A stretch of 47,809 bases of DNA from contig NZ_JAKRMS010000015.1 in assembly GCF_022346185.1 (NCBI RefSeq), forward strand, positions 1-47,809. The letters are read 5' to 3'. A model generated the notes under the pieces. That model did no database searches. It was given only the letters and a program-made list of their open reading frames with translations, and had not been told where the DNA came from. This DNA is from Cellulomonas sp. ACRRI (GTDB lineage Bacteria; Actinomycetota; Actinomycetes; Actinomycetales; Cellulomonadaceae). Position numbers and translations under genes: made by a program. Positions 16,009 through 23,602 of the stretch are shown here, piece after piece; the first letter of the stretch is position 1; every line of letters starts with the position of its first letter.

Positions 16009-16897
16009 CGGAACTCCGGCACCCACAGCAGCCCTTCGGGCTTGGCCGTCGGCAGGCTGGCGTATGCCTTCTGCGCGTCCCGCAGCCGCGTCGTGATGTG
16101 GCAGCGGATCCGCTTCGGCTCAGCGAGCTCGAACTCCGTCTCGGGCGCCTGGCAATACTCCTTCGGGTACCCGCACAGCGGGCAGATGTGGTTTTCGCGC
16201 CAGTCAGCACGGGCGCGCATCCACTCCTGCTCCGTGTCGTCCCACTCGACCTCCGGCTGCGTGAACAACAGCCGGCCGTCAGCGTCGTAGTGGTAGAACG
16301 TCCGCGGCTCCCACCCGTTGAACCGCTTGAGGGAAATCCCTAGCTCGGCTGCGCGGTCGAGGTCGGCTCGGAGCGCCGGATCACTGCCGACGCGAGCTGC
16401 GAGAAAGGGGCGGACCTCACCTCGTGATTCACGAGGATCACGGCGTTCGCGAAGTCCGACCACTGGCCGTTCGTCATCTCGTCAGCGAGCTCCGCCCACT
16501 CCGACGTCGGGTCGAACGGCGCATCCGAACCGTCCGGTCCCTTCACCGCCACGATCGAGTCCGGGATCACCGAGTCCAGCGCCGACACGTTGATGCCGTA
16601 CGACTTGTCCCCAGCGTTCCCCTCACGCGGCGGGTTCGACTCCACGAACTCCACCCACACCTTCCGGCGCAGACCACGGATCGTGAACGTCAGCGTGCTC
16701 GACCGCATCTCAGCCTCGAGCGCCTGCACCCGCTCAGCCGCCTCACGCACAGCCACAGAACCCGTCTCCCGGGGATCCGACTGCGCCGCCTGCTGGGCCG
16801 CCTTCACCGCCGCCACAGCACGCTCATGCTCCGACCGAAGCGCGATGTTCGTGCAGAACTCGACCGTCGTCTCCGGCCGCGTCACCGTGATGCTCAC
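16002..16897 (-). CDS. Tail assembly chaperone, frameshift product (G-T)
   Basis: Made by a -1 ribosomal shift at CCCTTTC (16409-16403). Residues 1-165 come from the G frame (from GTG 16897) and about 133 residues from the T frame, giving about 298 in all. The T part contains CPLCGYPKEYC, a zinc-knuckle-like motif, and ends at 16002. By analogy with lambda gpG/gpGT, the short and long forms bind the tape measure and recruit major tail protein at a set ratio. The T frame has no convincing start of its own. It sits between the major tail and tape-measure genes as expected. Confidence 0.85.
16340..16897 (-). CDS. Tail assembly chaperone, unshifted product (G)
   Basis: 185 residues with GTG start 16897, overlapping the stop of the preceding 48-residue gene. 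It has a helical N-terminal region (HERAVAAVKAAQQAAQSD) and a middle region (FTIRGLRRKVWVEFVESNPP, then YGINVSALDSVIP) typical of the gpG-like family that follows the major tail gene in actinophages. The C-terminal 20 residues after the shift site are unique to this form. Confidence 0.85.
   Translation of the reverse strand: MSITVTRPETTVEFCTNIALRSEHERAVAAVKAAQQAAQSDPRETGSVAVREAAERVQALEAEMRSSTLTFTIRGLRRKVWVEFVESNPPREGNAGDKSYGINVSALDSVIPDSIVAVKGPDGSDAPFDPTSEWAELADEMTNGQWSDFANAVILVNHEVRSAPFSQLASAVIRRSEPTSTAQPS
16403..16409 (-). other. Slippery heptamer CCCTTTC for -1 frameshift
   Basis: On the minus strand the zero frame reads GCC CCT TTC, which is exactly X XXY YYZ with X=C and Y=T. Slipping back one base re-pairs on CCC and TTT and enters the T frame at CTC. 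It lies within the 124-bp overlap of the two frames (16340-16463). Confidence 0.85.
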
Positions 16898-17040
16898 GCC
16901 ATCACCGCCGACAGACGAAACTGCGCCACGACGGCGGCGACGATCCGCTCGGCCTCATCCATGCTGACGCCAGACGAGACGCTGATGTCGTCTGCGGCAG
17001 CCTGCTGAGCGCGGCCGAGCGCGGTGGTGATGTCAAACAT
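16894..17040 (-). CDS. Small 48-residue protein of tail region
   Basis: Begins MFDITTALGRAQQAAADDIS; mostly helical with no cysteines. GGGGAG lies five bases before ATG 17040. Its stop overlaps the GTG start of the tail chaperone gene, so it is translationally coupled to it. It may assist tail assembly or be a short extra chaperone; no family recognised. Confidence 0.6.
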   Translation of the reverse strand: MFDITTALGRAQQAAADDISVSSGVSMDEAERIVAAVVAQFRLSAVMA

Positions 17041-17081
17041 GCGAACTCCCCGGTCCGGGTTCCTGGTCCTGGCAGTGGAGC

Positions 17082-17124
17082 CCCGCCCTCGCGCCCCGGA
17101 CCAGGGGGAAAGCGCGAGGGCGGG
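17082..17124 (-). terminator. Hairpin after the major tail gene
   Basis: A 13-bp perfect GC-rich stem (17082-17094 with 17112-17124) and a 17-base loop, 12 bp after the major tail protein stop. No T run follows on the minus strand. It may be a partial terminator or an mRNA-stabilising structure that lets major tail protein be made in excess of the downstream tail genes. Confidence 0.6.
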
Positions 17125-17135
17125 GGACTACGAGG

Positions 17136-17651
17136 TCAGGCGCCGGTGGCGACCGTGACGTCCTGGTGGTACTCCTGCACGTACAGCGGCCACATCGACC
17201 GCAGTGTCGAGTTCGCCTCGACCGCCACGCGCCGCTTCGCCCCGACGACAGCGACGATCACGTCCGTCTTCTGCGTGGTCGCCACGAAGTCGGTCGTGTG
17301 CGGCAGCCCGTACCGGCGCGCGATCTTCACCGTCGCGCCCTCGGTCAGCGCGTCGTTCGCGTCGTTGTACGTCGCCTCGTTCACGGTGTTCGTGTTGTCG
17401 ATCGCGGTGATCGACGAACCCGAGTACGACTTCCGGCCCGGCTGCTCAGCCGTGAACGTGTCGCACTCACGGTCGTCCGCGATCGGCGCCTGGTCCTGCC
17501 CCAGCACGAACCCGCCGGCCGTGATGTAGCAGGAGATGTCCACGGCGGTGCCGGCGTTCAGCTCGGTCACGGTCGGGGCGGCGGCGTTCGCGATTGTGGC
17601 GATGACGGTCTTGACGTTGCCGTCAGCCGGAGTGCTCGGGATGTTCGACAT
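17136..17651 (-). CDS. Major tail protein
   Basis: 171 residues. A beta-rich tail-tube protein with conserved features such as ISCYITAGGFVLGQDQAPIADDRECDTF and VGAKRRVAVEANSTLRSMW, as in many actinobacterial siphoviruses. It polymerises into the non-contractile tube. Neighbours are the connector genes upstream and the tail chaperones downstream. A stable hairpin after its stop may favour its high expression. Confidence 0.85.
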   Translation of the reverse strand: MSNIPSTPADGNVKTVIATIANAAAPTVTELNAGTAVDISCYITAGGFVLGQDQAPIADDRECDTFTAEQPGRKSYSGSSITAIDNTNTVNEATYNDANDALTEGATVKIARRYGLPHTTDFVATTQKTDVIVAVVGAKRRVAVEANSTLRSMWPLYVQEYHQDVTVATGA

Positions 17652-17653
17652 GC

Positions 17654-17884
17654 TCAGTTCTCCTTCTCAGTGGCGACCTGCGGCGCCTCCGCAGAGGTCG
17701 CCGACTGACGCGCCCGGGTGGACGCGGGCTTGATGTGCGCCTTCATGGGGCGCGCGACGTGCGACGGCGGGTACCGGTCGCTCTTGACCGGCTCGTACAG
17801 GCCCCGCTCGATGAACGGGTGGCCCTCCGGAACGTCGAACTCGTGCTTCAGCTCTGCGTCGCGGACACGGACGTACGTGGTCAT
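17654..17884 (-). CDS. Small structural-region protein
   Basis: 76 residues. AGGAGG is five bases before ATG 17884, a strong site that fixes the start. The N-terminal half (VRVRDAELKHEFDVPEGHPF) is small and beta-like; the C-terminus is basic, then charged and disordered. Proteins of this size often lie between tail-terminator and major tail genes in actinophages; their function is unknown. It may be a minor head or tail decoration. Confidence 0.65.
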   Translation of the reverse strand: MTTYVRVRDAELKHEFDVPEGHPFIERGLYEPVKSDRYPPSHVARPMKAHIKPASTRARQSATSAEAPQVATEKEN

Positions 17885-17943
17885 CACTGCCTCCTGGGCA
17901 CGACGAGGGCCCCGCGGTCGGCGGGGTGACGGTAGGTGGTTGG

Positions 17944-18369
17944 TCAGGCGGTGCGGGACGCCGTGATGACGAACTCAGACAGCGCCCACACCGCAACCGA
18001 CCCGTTCGTGAACACCACGTCCGGGTCGTCGTCAGGGCCGCGCACGTTGTCCAGCAGGAGACGACACGGCCCCCAGCCATCGGGGGTGATCTCGGCCTGG
18101 TCCATCGCGCGCTCGACTGCATCGGTGAAAGCGCGCACCGTGGTTCCAGAGCGGCCGACAGACGTCACCCACACGCGGATGCCGTGCGCGAGACGCGTCG
18201 CAGCCTCGGAGCGCTCCGTCACATCCGGCGTGCGGACGTTCAGCACGAAGTAGTCCTGCGCGGGCTTCTCGTGCACCCGCGTGTCATACACCTTCAGCGG
18301 CAGCGCCGTCCCAGCGACAGTCACCGTGGCCGGGAGTAGCGCCTTCACGCTGTCGAACAGGGACGCCAT
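17944..18369 (-). CDS. Tail terminator / neck protein
   Basis: 141 residues from ATG 18369, which overlaps the upstream stop (TGATG). N-terminus ASLFDSVKALLPATVTVAGT, with a middle region VWVTSVGRSGTTVRAFTDAV similar to the short tail-terminator proteins of siphoviruses, which cap the finished tail tube. It is the last connector gene before the small protein and major tail gene. Assigned mainly by order and size. Confidence 0.65.
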   Translation of the reverse strand: MASLFDSVKALLPATVTVAGTALPLKVYDTRVHEKPAQDYFVLNVRTPDVTERSEAATRLAHGIRVWVTSVGRSGTTVRAFTDAVERAMDQAEITPDGWGPCRLLLDNVRGPDDDPDVVFTNGSVAVWALSEFVITASRTA

Positions 18370-18737
18370 CACAGCCCCCCAAGCCACTTGTCGAGCTGCG
18401 CCATCAGACGCGGCTCCTCAGCCTTCAACGGGCCATCGATGTCCAGCGTCCCGCCGCCACCATTCGCGCCACCGAAGTACGCGATCACACCGAGCTGACC
18501 GCCACGCGACTTGTCCGGCCCGACCTCATACGCGACCTGCCCGACCCCGTACGACCGGTCGTAGGAGATGCTGCGGGCAATCGGCCGGAACGACCTCGAG
18601 CCCTGCGCGTCCTCCACCATCGCGTCCTTGACGTTCTGAGCGCCCTTCTGCGCGATCCGGTCGACCTCGGGCAGCGCCTCCGCCGCGATCCGACCCAGAT
18701 CCGCGGACAGTTCGCGCAGGCCCTCGATCTCAGACAT
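18369..18737 (-). CDS. Tail completion / HK97 gp10-like neck protein
   Basis: 122 residues from ATG 18737. The frame is open upstream, but this start overlaps the previous stop by 8 bp. Helical N-terminus (LRELSADLGRIAAEALPEVD), then a conserved AYFGGANGGGGTLDIDGPL loop and a C-terminal helix, the pattern of gp10-like neck proteins. It helps join the tail to the head-tail connector. Moderate certainty on the exact role. Confidence 0.65.
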   Translation of the reverse strand: MSEIEGLRELSADLGRIAAEALPEVDRIAQKGAQNVKDAMVEDAQGSRSFRPIARSISYDRSYGVGQVAYEVGPDKSRGGQLGVIAYFGGANGGGGTLDIDGPLKAEEPRLMAQLDKWLGGL

Positions 18738-19113
18738 CAGTCGACACCGCCAGCCGGTACGCCGTCGCAAGCGACTTGTGCAGCAGCGCAACTACTCGGA
18801 ACTCCCGACCCGCCAGGAACGGGTCTCGCTGAGCGAGTGTGATCGTCACCACATCGCCGACCTGGGGGCGGTACGAGCCGACCGGGACGTGCACCGTGTA
18901 CCGCTGCTGCGTGTACTGGAACTCACCAGCCTCGGGGCGGGACTCTTGCGCCTCCCAGGTTTGCACCTTGCACGGCCCGCTGTAGACCTCGGTCCGCGTC
19001 GGAGCACCCGTGATCGGGTCAGGGTCGCCACCCCCACGTCCGATCGTGCACGCATCGACCATCTGCCGCACCGCAGCCTCACGACCCGCACGAACCGCCG
19101 ACTCCGCGCTCAC
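18730..19113 (-). CDS. Head-tail stopper
   Basis: 127 residues if GTG 19113 is the start; this gives a GTGA overlap with the previous gene and is preferred over 19128. Beta-barrel features (CKVQTWEAQESRPEAGEF and HVPVGSYRPQVGDVVTI) fit head-closure proteins related to SPP1 gp16. These sit under the adaptor ring and hold DNA until tail joining. Role inferred from family pattern and order. Confidence 0.7.
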   Translation of the reverse strand: MSAESAVRAGREAAVRQMVDACTIGRGGGDPDPITGAPTRTEVYSGPCKVQTWEAQESRPEAGEFQYTQQRYTVHVPVGSYRPQVGDVVTITLAQRDPFLAGREFRVVALLHKSLATAYRLAVSTDV

Positions 19114-19532
19114 GGCAGCGGCACCCAAACGTCAGGGTGAACCCACTCGCCACGCCGCCGGTCGAGACCCTGCGGGCGAATGGTGAACGCGCCCTCACCA
19201 GAGCCTGGCTCGAGCAGCGCCCACTCGGCATCGGTGAGGAACAGGTCCCCCCGGGCGGCGTCGGCGTTGAGGCCGTACGAGTAGTCGTCGATCCGCTCGT
19301 TCTGCTTGCCATCCGGGTTCTTCACCTTCCGGACGACCGCGTTCGCCTCGACCATCTTCACGACAGCCTCAGACGGCACACCGCCTGCCACCCGGTCGGC
19401 GAGATCCGGGATCCGCGCCAGGATCAGGCTCTCGACGTCACCCAGCCACGCCTCGACCTGAGCGACCTCGTTCGAGTCGGTGATGGGGCGGCCAAGCCGC
19501 GTCGCGACATCCGCCAGGACCGCATACGTCAT
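19110..19532 (-). CDS. Head-tail adaptor (Gp19/Gp15/Gp42-like)
   Basis: 140 residues. A helical protein: MTYAVLADVATRLGRPITDS, then VEAWLGDVESLILARIPDL, in the pattern of the Gp19/Gp15/Gp42 head-tail connector family. It forms the ring below the portal. It is the first connector gene after the capsid genes, as in most siphoviruses. Confidence 0.75.
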   Translation of the reverse strand: MTYAVLADVATRLGRPITDSNEVAQVEAWLGDVESLILARIPDLADRVAGGVPSEAVVKMVEANAVVRKVKNPDGKQNERIDDYSYGLNADAARGDLFLTDAEWALLEPGSGEGAFTIRPQGLDRRRGEWVHPDVWVPLP

Positions 19533-19550
19533 GACCGCCCCACCCTCCGA

Positions 19551-19703
19551 CTACTCGCCCTTGTCGTCCGACTCGGACGCCTTGCGCCGGCGAACCGGCC
19601 TCTGCGTCTCGCCCTTGACCCACCCGCCCTCGACGTAGCGGTCGACCAGCGCATCAGGCACGTCGATCACCCCGCCATCGAACGGGCTCCGCAGCTCAGC
19701 CAT
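19551..19703 (-). CDS. Small protein after major capsid gene
   Basis: 50 residues from ATG 19703, which overlaps the capsid stop as TGATG. Starts MAELRSPFDGGVIDVPDALV, with the pattern V-x-V-P-x6-Y-x3-G-W seen in short actinophage proteins at this place, then a basic/acidic tail ending ESDDKGE. Function unknown; possibly assists neck assembly. Confidence 0.65.
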   Translation of the reverse strand: MAELRSPFDGGVIDVPDALVDRYVEGGWVKGETQRPVRRRKASESDDKGE

Positions 19704-20602
19704 CAGGGCTGAGTCTCCGAGGTCAGCTTCACGAAGTGCGCGATGTCGCGAACCCGGAAGCCGATCTCGATCTCGGCGCGGACAGCGAACATGTTCCGCT
19801 GCCACAGGTTGATCTGCGTGGACCCGTCGGTCAGCGTGGCCTGGTCAGCGATGCTGATCGACACGCCCTCCACGGAGCCCCACGCAGCGGACGACCAGTC
19901 GCCGGCGAACCCGAGCTGAGCCGCGGTACCGGAGCCGGCACCGTCAGCGTCAGCGAGGTACACGCCGTTCGACAGGTACACCGGAGCGCCCAGGAGGTTC
20001 GCCACCGAACCCTGGTCGTTCGGGTTCGACAGGAACAGCGGGCGACCGAAGCCGTCCACCGCGCCCAGGAGAAGACCGCGACCCTGCGGGCTGATCGCCC
20101 AGCCGTTCAGGGTGCCGCCACCGGTCGCGACGGCCTGGTCCGCGGCCACGAGGCCCTTGTACGTGTTGCCGGCGATGCCGACAGCGGTCGCACCGGACAG
20201 CTTGTCGAAGTTCGCGCCCGGAGCCGCGACGTCGCCGAACACAGTCTGGTCGAACTTCTTCGCCAGCGCCTGCGGGAGCTTGCGGACGAGCTCGTTGTAG
20301 AGCCGCGCCTTGTCCCGGCGGAACTGGTTCGAGAACGGCACGATCACGGCGAGCGTGTACGGCGTCATCAGCTTCGAACCGAGCGTCGGACGCGACACCG
20401 GCTTGTTGTCGGTCTCCGCGACCCACGCCGCCTCGGGCTCACCCGTGATGATGTCCACGGTCACACCCGGGCCCGGCAGCGGGATCTGCTGCGCGAGCTG
20501 CATGGCGGCGGACGAGTACTCGGTCTTCGACCAGATCTCCGCGGAGACGACGGGGTCCAGGCGGACCCCGCTGGTAGTGCGGTTGACGTCAATCCCGGCC
20601 AT
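19703..20602 (-). CDS. Major capsid protein
   Basis: 299 residues. HK97-fold features: an N-terminal arm, an E-loop region rich in Pro and Thr (WVAETDNKPVSRPTLGSK), an A-domain, and a C-terminal end with FRVRDIAHFVKLTSETQ. It directly follows a separate scaffold gene. The absence of a long N-terminal delta domain fits the separate scaffold. It forms the icosahedral shell. Ribosome site AAGGGGATCCCG lies upstream. Confidence 0.9.
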   Translation of the reverse strand: MAGIDVNRTTSGVRLDPVVSAEIWSKTEYSSAAMQLAQQIPLPGPGVTVDIITGEPEAAWVAETDNKPVSRPTLGSKLMTPYTLAVIVPFSNQFRRDKARLYNELVRKLPQALAKKFDQTVFGDVAAPGANFDKLSGATAVGIAGNTYKGLVAADQAVATGGGTLNGWAISPQGRGLLLGAVDGFGRPLFLSNPNDQGSVANLLGAPVYLSNGVYLADADGAGSGTAAQLGFAGDWSSAAWGSVEGVSISIADQATLTDGSTQINLWQRNMFAVRAEIEIGFRVRDIAHFVKLTSETQP

Positions 20603-20632
20603 CGGGATCCCCTTTCATGCCCTAGCGGGCGG

Positions 20633-21217
20633 TCAGATGAGGTTGCCGACCTGCTGTGCGAAGCGGTCAGCGGCGGTTGCGGCACCCCGCCCGCCCTCTC
20701 CTTGCGAGGGGTCAGGCTTCGGGGACTTCGGACCGCCTTGCGCGGCCAGGTACGGCTTCCGTCGCACCAGGTCAGCGATCGCCTCAGCGATCTCGTCCTG
20801 GTCGACAGAGCCGTCGTCATCGACGTCGAACTGAGTCAGGTCGATGAAGGTCAGTGCGTCCGACGGGTCGGACAGCTTGCCGGCAGCAGCGGCGCGGACC
20901 TCCGCGGACAGGATCCGCGCGTTCGCCTTCGCTGCGGCCCGCGCGTCAGCCTCACGCTGGATCCGCTCGGCGTCGTCAGCAGGCGTGGTCTCGTTCAGCT
21001 TCGCCTCAGCGGCCAGGCGCGCGGCCCGCTCCGCCTTCAGCTTCGCCTTCATGCGGTCGAGCGCCTTCTTGCCGGCGTCGCCGAGCTCGTCCTCACCGCC
21101 GTCAGGGGTGTCGTCCTCGACGGGGTCCGTGCCCTGCGTCGGCTCATCGACGTCCAGGTCGGCGGTCGGGTCGGTCGCGTCCAGCGCGGCCACGAGGTCC
21201 GGGGTCTCGGTGCTCAT
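20633..21217 (-). CDS. Scaffolding protein with EF-hand-like loop
   Basis: 194 residues. An acidic, disordered N-terminus (1-48), a central coiled coil (about 50-112, KKALDRMKAKLKAERAARLA), and a C-terminal region with DVDDDGSVDQDE at 131-142. This matches the 12-residue EF-hand calcium loop (D1, D3, D5, G6, V8, D9, E12), followed by a helix and RRKPYLA. Composition and position between MuF-type and capsid genes mark it as the scaffold that guides shell assembly. Whether the loop binds calcium is not known. Confidence 0.85.
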   Translation of the reverse strand: MSTETPDLVAALDATDPTADLDVDEPTQGTDPVEDDTPDGGEDELGDAGKKALDRMKAKLKAERAARLAAEAKLNETTPADDAERIQREADARAAAKANARILSAEVRAAAAGKLSDPSDALTFIDLTQFDVDDDGSVDQDEIAEAIADLVRRKPYLAAQGGPKSPKPDPSQGEGGRGAATAADRFAQQVGNLI

Positions 21218-21267
21218 TCGGGTCTCTCCTTGCGAGAGGTCGACCGAGCCCCTTGCGGGCCCGGTGG

Positions 21268-22227
21268 TCAGGTGAGGTAGCCGTTCGCGCGCAGCAGCCG
21301 CAGGTAGTCGTCCCGGCTCGTCGCGATCTGCGCGATCGACTCAGGCATGAGCCGCGGACGACGGCCGCCCGTCTCCGTCCGAAGCGCTCGCGCCGCCGCG
21401 CCACGCTTGGTCGTGCCCTCGGTGGTGATGAGGATCTGTCGCCCGCCGACCTGCGCCTGGCGCATGCCGCGACGCGCGTTCACGACCTGGTTCATGTCGG
21501 CGCCGTTGCGGATCGCGTCCGCTCCGGCCTTCGTGAACGTCGCGTCCTGCTGCTCGACGCTCAGCGAGTCGAAGTAGTCGACCGGCGACACCGTCAGCTC
21601 GCCGGCCACCGACTCCGAAGCCGGGATGTGTCGGCAGTCGCACCCGGGGTGGCGCTGGAAACCCGACGACTTCGAGTACCAGCGGCCGGCGAGGATGACG
21701 CACCGCGAACACGACGGCGGGTTCAGCATCCGCACGTACCCGCCGACGGGCCGAACTCCGATCGCCAGGGACTCTGCCTGCCGACCCGTGTCCGACAGGA
21801 GCGTCCCAACCGCAGTCGAGAGCCACTGCCCGCCAGCCACGAGCGCCTGCTGAGCCGTCGCTCCCGCCGCGACACGCTCCTTGGCGTGCGTCACCCCACC
21901 GAACAACAGGGAGTCCACCGGGCGGCCATCGCCTGCGACGCCGAGCAGCCCATCGACCCGAACCGTCGCGAACGCCCCCGCAGCCCGCGACTGGCCCGTC
22001 TCCTCGAGCACGTCAGGCACGTACGACTGGGCGCCCTCAGCAACCCGACCCTGAGCCGTCGTCACCACCGTCAGAAGCGACGGCAGCACCCGCGCGAACG
22101 ACTCATCGAAGTCCGCGCCCATCCGCCGCCACAACCGCAGAACCGCCGCTACCGCCGCCTGAGACTCACGCCGCTGCGCGACCGCGTACTCACGCGCCGA
22201 CTGCGGAAGCGCCTGCGTCAGCACCAC
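21268..22227 (-). CDS. MuF-like capsid morphogenesis protein
   Basis: 319 residues, GTG start at 22227 or 22224, overlapping the portal gene by 35-38 bp. A helical N-terminal two-thirds is followed by NPPSCSRCVILAGRWY and FQRHPGCDCRHIP, the Cys/His motif typical of VG15/MuF-type proteins, often annotated as capsid maturation protease in actinophages. It is packaged or bound at the portal. No serine protease triad is evident, so protease activity is doubtful. Confidence 0.8.
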   Translation of the reverse strand: MVLTQALPQSAREYAVAQRRESQAAVAAVLRLWRRMGADFDESFARVLPSLLTVVTTAQGRVAEGAQSYVPDVLEETGQSRAAGAFATVRVDGLLGVAGDGRPVDSLLFGGVTHAKERVAAGATAQQALVAGGQWLSTAVGTLLSDTGRQAESLAIGVRPVGGYVRMLNPPSCSRCVILAGRWYSKSSGFQRHPGCDCRHIPASESVAGELTVSPVDYFDSLSVEQQDATFTKAGADAIRNGADMNQVVNARRGMRQAQVGGRQILITTEGTTKRGAAARALRTETGGRRPRLMPESIAQIATSRDDYLRLLRANGYLT

Positions 22228-23593
22228 CGGTCTGGTCCTTCACAGCCATCGCAGCCAGGTACGGGTCCGACTCCTCAGACGCCAGCAGCGACAGAGCCCG
22301 CTGGATCTTCGCGGGCGACCAGCCCAGCTCCTCCATCGCCATCTCGCGGGGCAGGAGGGATCGGCCGGCCGAGTCCGTGGCCGCGAACAGCTTCACCACC
22401 GCATCCGCACGAGCGGCGACCGTCGGCGTGCCGGCGTCGTACCAGAGCGCTTCCATGCCGACGAGCTCGTCCGACCACACGCCGTCACGGATCCGCATCG
22501 CGATCCGCAGCGCCTCGACATCCGAGTTACCCAGCGCGACCTGGTCACGCTCGGCGATCTTCACCAGACGCGACTCACGCGACCGGATCGCATCCGCCGA
22601 CGCCGCATCATCCGCAGCAAGACCGAAGTAGTTCGGCGGCAGACCAGACACACCGGACGCAAGTCGCGCGTACAGGTCCATCATCCGCTCGAAGTTCTGC
22701 ATATCCGACGCGTCGAACTGGAACGTCTTCGCGTTCGCGTTCTGCAGCGCCCACACAGCACCGAAGTACGACTCCCACGCCGTGAGCTGCTTGCCGTCTG
22801 CGTCGACAAAGTCACCCTTCGACGCGCCCAGCACGCCACGCTGCGGGACCGCGTGCGTCTCCTGCCCAAGCTGGGCGTTCGAGATGTTCCGGGCCGCAGC
22901 ATCCGTGATCGGGATGACGTCCTCCATCGCCGACGTCCCCTGCAGGGTCCGACCCGCTGGAATCGTCGTGCGCCGGCGCCGGAACGTCGGAACCACCGGC
23001 ACGTAGTCCATGCCGTGCTCGTCCGAGTCCGTCACCTGCCACGTACCCGACTCACCATCGAGCCAGTGCGTCTCGTTCAGCCGGTACCACGTCGCCGAAC
23101 GCGCCTCACCGTTCACCACGTTGTACAGCCGCAGCGCCTCGACGATCTTCCCCGTCCGAGCATCCCGGCGAGTGATCATCTGCCGCGGCGACTCCACGGT
23201 GATCAGCGGCGTCCGGGCATCACGCTCGTTCGACCCCACGCACTTGTACGTCCGCCCGTACACCAGGTAGTCCAGGCGACCCATCAGGTCCGCCTCGACC
23301 ATCCCGTTCGACGTCCACTGCCGCCACAGCTCCGAGTCCCCGACATCCGTACCCGGAAGCCGGAACCCCTTCACATCCAGGCGGTCAGCGATCGCATCCA
23401 CAACCACACGCGGCCAGTTCACGATCACCGTGAACTTCGCCAGCTCCGGCGGGATCGCAAGCCCAAGCTGCTCGAGCCGCTGAACCCCGTCGTAGTACGC
23501 ATCAGCCGTGTCGAACACGAGCTGAGCCGCACCCAGCTCCTGCTTCAGCGAGTCGAACACTGCCATCTCATCGGAGGTCAGGGCACGCGCCAC
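22190..23593 (-). CDS. Portal protein
   Basis: 467 residues. Starts MARALTSDEMAVFDSLKQELG and contains the SPP1 Gp6-like portal pattern (TVIVNWPRVVVDAIADRLDV, then LARLASGVSGLPPNYFGLAA). It forms the dodecameric channel through which terminase pumps DNA. It directly follows the terminase large subunit gene with a 9-bp gap. Length and order are usual for the family. Confidence 0.92.
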   Translation of the reverse strand: MARALTSDEMAVFDSLKQELGAAQLVFDTADAYYDGVQRLEQLGLAIPPELAKFTVIVNWPRVVVDAIADRLDVKGFRLPGTDVGDSELWRQWTSNGMVEADLMGRLDYLVYGRTYKCVGSNERDARTPLITVESPRQMITRRDARTGKIVEALRLYNVVNGEARSATWYRLNETHWLDGESGTWQVTDSDEHGMDYVPVVPTFRRRRTTIPAGRTLQGTSAMEDVIPITDAAARNISNAQLGQETHAVPQRGVLGASKGDFVDADGKQLTAWESYFGAVWALQNANAKTFQFDASDMQNFERMMDLYARLASGVSGLPPNYFGLAADDAASADAIRSRESRLVKIAERDQVALGNSDVEALRIAMRIRDGVWSDELVGMEALWYDAGTPTVAARADAVVKLFAATDSAGRSLLPREMAMEELGWSPAKIQRALSLLASEESDPYLAAMAVKDQTGGADAGASAVGA

Positions 23594-23602
23594 AACGGCC
23601 TC

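Noticed and set aside
19736..22785. Long plus-strand frames opposite capsid, scaffold and portal genes
   Set aside because: Arg-rich antisense frames with no ribosome site; the minus-strand genes match known virion families.
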